This document shows, one piece after another, positions 1-3,798 of a stretch of 8,150 bases of DNA; position 1 is the first letter of the stretch, and every line of letters begins with the position of its first letter. Both the position numbers and the translations under genes were made by a program. The DNA lies in assembly GCA_019419405.1 (NCBI GenBank), contig DYAA01000192.1, positions 1-8,150 on the forward strand, read 5' to 3'. The notes under the pieces were generated by a model. It was given only the letters and a program-made list of their open reading frames with translations, was not told the origin of the DNA and ran no database searches. The DNA is from Collinsella sp. (GTDB lineage: Bacteria; Actinomycetota; Coriobacteriia; Coriobacteriales; Coriobacteriaceae).

Positions 1-2
1 CG

Positions 3-797
3 CTTGAGTCCGGAGATGTCGCGGACGGCGTACACGCGTGGCTGGCGCTGCAAACGCTGCCTGTTGCTGCTGCCGGTGTTGCCGCAGCGCTCGATCTTGT
101 TACCGGCGAGGTCGAGATCGTTTTGCGTGGGCTTGTGGACCAGGCTGCCGTGTGCGAGCTTGCTGCGGGCGGTGCGGTGCTCTACGCAGATGCCTCGGCT
201 CTCGATGCTGCAATGGATGTGCTGGCTGCGGCCTTGTCCTCCATGCACGCGGCGGCTCCCAAGGAGATCGGCTTTACGTCCGGTGCGGTCGCGCACGCGG
301 CTTGGCCGGGCGCCGGTAACGATGTCGCGATGGCACTTATTGCCGAGGGCTGTGCACGTGGCGTGTGCGCCGTCGACGGTGCCGAGGTGTTCGACCCGCA
401 TTCCGCCGCCGCGGCGATACGCGTGGTGCGCGAGGCTGGCCAGCGTATCGTGGCCCTGCTGGATGAGGCCGATCTTAATGCGCCGACGCTTCCCGAGGTG
501 AGCGAACAGTTGCAGCTCGATCGCGACACCATGACGCGTGCCCTGCGCGAGCTTTCGCTCAACCGCGCGATCGTTAAGATCGAACGCGACGTTGCCTTGT
601 CTGCCGCCGCGGATGCTCATGCGCACGAGCTTGTTGCCGCCGCTATCGAGGCTGCCGGCGGTGCTGCCACCACGAGCGTGCTGCGTGAGGCCCTGGGCGT
701 GTCGCGCAAGCGTGCCATCAGCATCCTGGAGCATCTGGATGCGGTGCGTTTTACGGTGCTCGACAAAGAGGCCGGCGGCCTCAGATCGCTTCGCTAG
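3..797 (+). CDS. selB: Selenocysteine-specific elongation factor SelB, C-terminal part (5' end outside window)
   Basis: SelB is the EF-Tu-like GTPase that carries Sec-tRNA to the ribosome and binds the SECIS hairpin of selenoprotein mRNAs through C-terminal winged-helix domains. Only the last 264 residues are visible; the frame is open back to base 3, so the GTPase and beta-barrel domains lie upstream. Visible fragment residues about 145-205 look like one winged helix (APTLPEVSEQLQLDRDTMTRAL) and about 206-264 like the last one, with the family-typical ending LGVSRKRAISILEHLD followed by a short tail ending LRSLR; the family consensus is LGTSRKxAIPLLEYLD. The preceding Ala-rich part fits the earlier winged helices but is poorly conserved. 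The selenocysteine tRNA gene about 215 bases downstream independently supports the call. The upstream methionine-like codons at 4 and 123 are not the true start. Alternative: another winged-helix protein, unlikely given the tail and context. Confidence 0.9.
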   Translation, partial: LESGDVADGVHAWLALQTLPVAAAGVAAALDLVTGEVEIVLRGLVDQAAVCELAAGGAVLYADASALDAAMDVLAAALSSMHAAAPKEIGFTSGAVAHAAWPGAGNDVAMALIAEGCARGVCAVDGAEVFDPHSAAAAIRVVREAGQRIVALLDEADLNAPTLPEVSEQLQLDRDTMTRALRELSLNRAIVKIERDVALSAAADAHAHELVAAAIEAAGGAATTSVLREALGVSRKRAISILEHLDAVRFTVLDKEAGGLRSLR

Positions 798-806
798 GGG
801 CCGCCG
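773..806 (+). other. GC-rich hairpin spanning the selB stop codon
   Basis: CGGCGGCC (773-780) is the exact reverse complement of GGCCGCCG (799-806), giving an 8-bp stem with an 18-nt loop that holds most of the last selB codons and the TAG stop at 795-797. No T-tract follows, so it is not a canonical intrinsic terminator. It could be a U-less terminator, an mRNA 3'-end structure, or a by-product of GC-rich coding sequence. Confidence 0.35.
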
Positions 807-818
807 TATCACTGTCCG

Positions 819-976
819 CCACAAAACCTGCCTATCTACTACGTTTAAGTGACTACCCTCGACCATGCCAAAATCCGCAAAAGTAAAACCGCAGGTAGAC
901 GGCTTGCCGATGCTACGAAAAAGCGGGTATGGTCAACCCCTGCAGGTTAAACATAGTAGATGGGCCGTTTTCGTGG
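819..976. repeat. Long imperfect inverted repeat between selB and selC
   Basis: Two arms of about 51 bases (819-869 and 926-976) are largely reverse complements. The core is ATCTACTACGTTTAA (834-848) against TTAAACATAGTAGAT (947-961), 14 of 15 positions matching. Outward, CCAC-AAAA-C (819-827) pairs with G-TTTT-GTGG (967-976) with one bulged C at 972. Inward, after a symmetric 12-by-12 mismatched section, GACCAT (861-866) pairs with 929-934, followed by further partial pairing. A 56-base centre (870-925) separates the arms. The near-symmetry and equal spacing suggest either one large RNA hairpin or two inverted copies of a dispersed element. It shows no coding sign; short frames crossing it also run into selC. 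Function unknown. Confidence 0.6.
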
Positions 977-992
977 CGCGACACTGTGCGTT

Positions 993-1001
993 TGGTAAAA
1001 T
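993..1001 (+). promoter_or_regulatory. Candidate selC promoter, extended -10
   Basis: TGGTAAAAT contains an extended -10 (TG-n) and a hexamer TAAAAT matching TATAAT at five of six positions. It would start transcription near 1008, about 6 bases before the mature tRNA-Sec 5' end at 1014. No good -35 is seen at 16-18 bp spacing, which is common for extended -10 promoters. The -10 sits inside a small palindrome (GGTA-AAA-TACC). Confidence 0.5.
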
Positions 1002-1013
1002 ACCGCCACGTTT

Positions 1014-1110
1014 GGGAACGGATGGGCTCCGGTGGGCCCCGCGGTCCTCAAAACCGTTGTGAGGCGTGCAAAACGTCTTGGATGTGTTCGATTCACATAC
1101 GTTCCCGCCA
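1014..1110 (+). tRNA. selC: tRNA-Sec, anticodon UCA
   Basis: This 97-nt gene folds as a bacterial selenocysteine tRNA, which is charged with serine, converted to Sec by SelA with selenophosphate, and delivered by SelB to UGA codons. Acceptor stem: GGGAACG (1014-1020) with CGTTCCC (1100-1106), then discriminator G1107 and encoded CCA (1108-1110). D arm: six base pairs, GGGCTC (1024-1029) with GGGCCC (1034-1039) and a tight CGGT loop, a tRNA-Sec hallmark. Anticodon stem 1041-1045 with 1053-1057; loop CCTCAAA with anticodon TCA at 1048-1050. Long variable arm: 1060-1066 with 1074-1080. T arm: ATGTG (1082-1086), loop TTCGATT, CACAT (1094-1098). Position 8 is not U, as expected for tRNA-Sec. The eighth acceptor pair would be G1021 with A1099, a mismatch. 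Its place directly after selB is a common selenium-gene arrangement. Confidence 0.95.
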
Positions 1111-1123
1111 ACGCATCCTGCCA

Positions 1124-1158
1124 ACCACCACAAAGGTGCCTGTCCTCTTTGTGGTGGT
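1124..1158 (+). terminator. Perfect 12-bp hairpin after selC, probable U-less terminator
   Basis: ACCACCACAAAG (1124-1135) and CTTTGTGGTGGT (1147-1158) are exact reverse complements with an 11-nt loop. The hairpin begins 13 bases after the CCA end of selC, a good place to end its transcript. There is no T-run on either side, so if it terminates it does so as a U-less hairpin, or it works as a processing or barrier structure. Confidence 0.5.
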
Positions 1159-1172
1159 ATGGACCATGTGGA

Positions 1173-1275
1173 CGAAACAGCTTCGAAACACGCGATTTGT
1201 ACGTCGGGTGCTCAAAAACGCTTCTACCTGCATCGTAATCAAAACGAAACATCTGCTCGTCGGCTTATGCGAAAC
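1173..1275 (+). repeat. Four CGAAAC hexamers upstream of gdhA
   Basis: CGAAAC occurs at 1173-1178, 1184-1189, 1245-1250 and 1270-1275, all on the + strand. About 0.05 copies per strand would be expected by chance in 200 bases of even composition. The first two are 11 bp apart, one helical turn; the last lies where a -35 element would sit for the candidate gdhA -10. They may be half-sites for a regulator, which I cannot identify, or may reflect local base composition. Confidence 0.3.
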
Positions 1276-1293
1276 TTTGCTGCAACAGTGCGA

Positions 1294-1299
1294 TATTAT
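1294..1299 (+). promoter_or_regulatory. Weak candidate gdhA -10
   Basis: TATTAT is the most -10-like hexamer in the AT-richer stretch before gdhA; it would start transcription near 1306 and give a leader of about 67 bases. No convincing -35 lies at the right distance. An alternative is CATACT (1301-1306) with TTGCTG (1277-1282) at an 18-bp spacer. Confidence 0.3.
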
Positions 1300-1315
1300 C
1301 CATACTCGATAAAGC

Positions 1316-1338
1316 TCGCGGCGCATGGGGCGCCGCGA
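1316..1338 (+). promoter_or_regulatory. GC-rich hairpin in the gdhA 5' leader
   Basis: TCGCGGCGC (1316-1324) pairs exactly with GCGCCGCGA (1330-1338), a 9-bp stem with a five-base ATGGG loop. The T-rich run TTTCTTTT follows only at 1347-1354, eight bases after the stem, too far for a normal intrinsic terminator. If the transcript starts near 1306 this hairpin lies almost at the mRNA 5' end, where it could stabilise the message or act as a control element. It leaves the gdhA ribosome binding site (1364-1369) free. Confidence 0.5.
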
Positions 1339-1372
1339 ACGACACCTTTCTTTTCCATCAATTGGAGGAAGC

Positions 1373-2728
1373 ATGAGCTACACGCAGAAAGTTCTCGACG
1401 AGCTCAAGGCCCGCTATCCCGAGCAGCCTGAGTTCATCCAGGCCGCGACCGAGATCCTCGGCACCATCCAGCCGGCGCTCGACGCCCATCCCGAGTACGA
1501 GGAGGCCGCCCTGCTTGAGCGCCTCGTCGAGCCCGAGCGCATCGTTATGTTCCGTGTCCCCTGGGTCGATGACCAGGGCAAGGTCCAGGTCAACCGCGGC
1601 TACCGCGTCGAGTTCAACTCTGCCATTGGACCCTACAAGGGCGGCCTGCGCTTTAACCCGACGGTCACCCTTGGCATGCTCAAGTTCCTGGGCTTGGAGC
1701 AGATCCTCAAGAACAGCCTGACCACCCTTCCCATGGGCGGCGGCAAGGGCGGCTCCGACTTTGACCCCAAGGGCAAGTCCAACAACGAGATAATGCACTT
1801 CTGCCAGTCCTTCATGACCGAGCTCTATCGCCATATTGGCCCCAACACCGACGTTCCCGCCGGCGACCTGGGCGTTGGCGGCCGCGAGGTTGCCTACATG
1901 TTCGGTCAGTACAAGCGCCTGACCAACGAGTGGACCGGCGTCCTTACCGGCAAGGGCCTCTCCTTTGGCGGCTCGCTCGCCCGTACCGAGGCCACCGGCT
2001 ACGGTCTGGTCTACTTTGTGGACGAGTACCTCAAGAGCCGCGGTGAGTCCTTCGAGGGCAAGAACGTCGTCGTTCACGGCTCCGGTAACGTCGCCATCTA
2101 CGCGGTCCAGAAGGTCGCCCAGCTCGGCGGCAAGGTGCTGGCCTGCTCCGATACCCACGGCTGGGTCGAGGATCCCGACGGCATCGACTACTCCGTGCTC
2201 GAGCACGTCTACAACCAGAAGCGCTCCGGCCACGACAAGGGCGTTACGCTCGCTATGTACGTCGACGAGAAGCCCAATGCCACGTGGCACGAGGGCGACG
2301 GCCGCGGCGTGTGGCAGCTTCCCTGCGACATCGCGCTGCCCTGCGCTCGCGAGAACACGCTGCTGCTCGAGGATGCCCAGGCACTCGTCGCCAACGGCTG
2401 CAAGGTGGTCGGAGAGGGCGCGAACATGCCCACGACCATCGAGGCCACGACCTACTTCCAGGAGAACGGCGTCGCCTTTATGCCCGGTAAGGCTGCGAAC
2501 GCCGGCGGCGTGCTCGTGTCCGGCCTGGAGATGAGCCAGAACGCCGAGCACCTGTCCTGGACCTTCGAGGAGGTCGACGGCAAGCTCGAGCAGCTCATGC
2601 GCGGCATGTTCCACAACGTGGACGACACCGCCAAGGAGTACGGCGAGGAGGGCAACTTCGTCATGGGCGCCAACATCGCCGGCTTCCTGAAGGTCGCCGA
2701 CGCCATGCTCGCCCAGGGCGTCTGCTAA
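1373..2728 (+). CDS. gdhA: Glutamate dehydrogenase, hexameric type, probably NADP-linked
   Basis: This 451-residue cytoplasmic enzyme interconverts 2-oxoglutarate plus ammonia and glutamate; its length fits the 444-450-residue hexameric family. N-terminal substrate domain: YKGGLRF with K89, KFLGLEQILKNSL with K113, PMGGGKGGSDFDP with the catalytic Lys at K125, and PAGDLGVGGREV with the catalytic Asp at D165. Rossmann domain: VHGSGNVA at 234-241. C-terminal family segment GEGANMPTT at 348-355, and AANAGGVLVSGLEMSQN at 374-390. The ATG at 1373 is preceded by GGAGGA (1364-1369) with a three-base spacer; the in-frame ATG at 1325 has no such site and lies in the leader hairpin loop. Cofactor preference is a guess: CSDTHG (258-263) resembles the SD-x-x-G segment of the NADP enzyme of E. 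coli. It appears monocistronic, with its own leader and terminator. Confidence 0.96.
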   Translation: MSYTQKVLDELKARYPEQPEFIQAATEILGTIQPALDAHPEYEEAALLERLVEPERIVMFRVPWVDDQGKVQVNRGYRVEFNSAIGPYKGGLRFNPTVTLGMLKFLGLEQILKNSLTTLPMGGGKGGSDFDPKGKSNNEIMHFCQSFMTELYRHIGPNTDVPAGDLGVGGREVAYMFGQYKRLTNEWTGVLTGKGLSFGGSLARTEATGYGLVYFVDEYLKSRGESFEGKNVVVHGSGNVAIYAVQKVAQLGGKVLACSDTHGWVEDPDGIDYSVLEHVYNQKRSGHDKGVTLAMYVDEKPNATWHEGDGRGVWQLPCDIALPCARENTLLLEDAQALVANGCKVVGEGANMPTTIEATTYFQENGVAFMPGKAANAGGVLVSGLEMSQNAEHLSWTFEEVDGKLEQLMRGMFHNVDDTAKEYGEEGNFVMGANIAGFLKVADAMLAQGVC

Positions 2729-2753
2729 ATCTTCGCTCGATATAGCATCGCAG

Positions 2754-2788
2754 AAGGCTCCCAGTCATCATGGCTGGGAGCCTTTTTT
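2754..2788 (+). terminator. Intrinsic terminator of gdhA
   Basis: AAGGCTCCCAG (2754-2764) pairs perfectly with CTGGGAGCCTT (2774-2784), an 11-bp stem with a nine-base loop, followed by a six-T run (2783-2788). It lies 25 bases after the gdhA stop and separates gdhA from the hydroxylase operon. Confidence 0.93.
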
Positions 2789-2850
2789 GATCCGCATGCG
2801 ACGGAGGAAAACGGTTCATTTTGTCCCGACACGAGCTGTGCCCCCTCGTT

Positions 2851-2859
2851 TGGTACACT
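2851..2859 (+). promoter_or_regulatory. Candidate promoter of the molybdenum hydroxylase operon
   Basis: TGGTACACT is an extended -10 (TG-n plus TACACT, four of six matches to TATAAT). A start near 2866 would leave a leader of only about 18 bases before the ATG at 2884. No clear -35 is found at normal spacing. The -10 and the following bases carry GGTAC twice (2852-2856, 2864-2868), a possible operator-like repeat, but this is weak. Confidence 0.45.
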
Positions 2860-2883
2860 TAAAGGTACTGGACAAGTGGAGAG

Positions 2884-3798
2884 ATGGGGGAGAACGTGCT
2901 CAAGTTCGGTACCTACGTCCGTGTTGGAAACGCGGCCGAAGCCTATGAGCTCTTGCAGAAGAACCGCAACAACAAGATTGTGGGCGGCGGCATCTGGATG
3001 CGCCTGGGTTCGCGTCGTGTGGCGACGGCGATTGACCTTTCGGCCTGCGGACTCGATCAGATCGAGGAGACCGAGACCGAGTTTCGCATCGGTGCCATGT
3101 GCACCCTGCGCCAGCTCGAGCGTCATGCCGGGCTCAACGCGCTTGTCAACAATGTCTTTGAGTTCGCCGTCCACGACATCGTGGGCGTGCAGCTGCGCAA
3201 TACCGCCACGGTGGGCGGCAGCATCTACGGCCGCTTTGGCTTCTCGGACGTTCTCTCGGCGTTCCTCGCGCTCGATTCCTATGTTGAGCTGACGGGTGCC
3301 GGCCGCGTGTCGCTCGCGGAGTTCGTGCGGATGGGCTACGTGCGCGACGTTATCGAGCATGTCGTAGTCGTCAAGCACGATTACCGTGCGAGCTACGAGG
3401 CCGTGCGCAAGGCCGCGACCGATTTCCCCTCGCTGAACGTCACCGCCGCATGGTGGGACGGCTCCTGGCACGTCACCGTGGGCGCCCGCCCGTTGCGCGC
3501 GACCCTGCTGCAGGGCGAGGCATGTGGCCTTTCCAGCGAGCAGCCTTCCGAGGACGAGCTTCGCGCCCTTGCTGCATCCGTGCGTGCCCTGAGCTACGGA
3601 ACCAACCTGTGGGGCTCGGCCGACTACCGCCGTCGCATCTCGGCCCCGCTCGCCGTCCAGGCCGTGCGCCGCGCCGCCGGCATCGAGCTTTCGGCCGCGC
3701 TTGCGCACGAGCTCGAGGGCGTGCAGATTCCTAAGTTTGCCACGGACGAGTATTCCTGCCGCCGCGTGCCCGGCGTCGATTCTAGCGAGGTGCGCTAA
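2884..3798 (+). CDS. Molybdenum hydroxylase FAD-binding subunit (XdhB/CoxM/YgfM type)
   Basis: This 304-residue protein is the FAD subunit of a xanthine dehydrogenase-family molybdenum hydroxylase; it passes electrons from the iron-sulfur clusters to the final acceptor, likely NAD(P)+ or a ferredoxin-like partner (not determinable here). Residues 33-42 (VGGGIWMRLG) match the first FAD loop, and 105-114 (RNTATVGGSI) the second, typically RNxATIGGN. Residues 239-264 (GTNLWGSADYRRRISAPL...) match the C-terminal flavoprotein domain ending. No signal peptide or membrane segment is visible. Two starts are plausible: ATG 2884, with GGAG only two bases upstream, and GTG 2896, preceded by GGGGGAG (2886-2892); both spacings are short, and I keep the ATG. 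The stop overlaps the next start by one base, which implies translational coupling with the catalytic subunit. Confidence 0.9.
   Translation: MGENVLKFGTYVRVGNAAEAYELLQKNRNNKIVGGGIWMRLGSRRVATAIDLSACGLDQIEETETEFRIGAMCTLRQLERHAGLNALVNNVFEFAVHDIVGVQLRNTATVGGSIYGRFGFSDVLSAFLALDSYVELTGAGRVSLAEFVRMGYVRDVIEHVVVVKHDYRASYEAVRKAATDFPSLNVTAAWWDGSWHVTVGARPLRATLLQGEACGLSSEQPSEDELRALAASVRALSYGTNLWGSADYRRRISAPLAVQAVRRAAGIELSAALAHELEGVQIPKFATDEYSCRRVPGVDSSEVR

Noticed and set aside
865..1062. 65-codon open frame starting in the selB-selC gap
   Set aside because: It runs through the inverted repeat and into the tRNA-Sec gene, with no ribosome binding site and no recognisable protein features.
1014..1158. tRNA-Sec as the attachment site of an integrated element
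   Set aside because: No repeat of the tRNA 3' end was found downstream in the window, and no integrase or foreign-looking gene follows; gdhA is a typical housekeeping gene.
1066..1431. Possible small protein with a CPLCGG zinc-ribbon-like motif
   Set aside because: The motif is encoded inside the perfect palindrome after selC. The frame starts within the tRNA gene and runs into gdhA, and there is no ribosome binding site.
1358..2614. 418-codon open frame on the minus strand opposite gdhA
   Set aside because: Same antisense effect; the + strand encodes an unmistakable glutamate dehydrogenase with all catalytic residues.
2725..3708. 327-codon minus-strand frame opposite the FAD subunit gene
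   Set aside because: It covers the gdhA terminator and the antisense of a clear FAD-binding subunit; it has no domain of its own.
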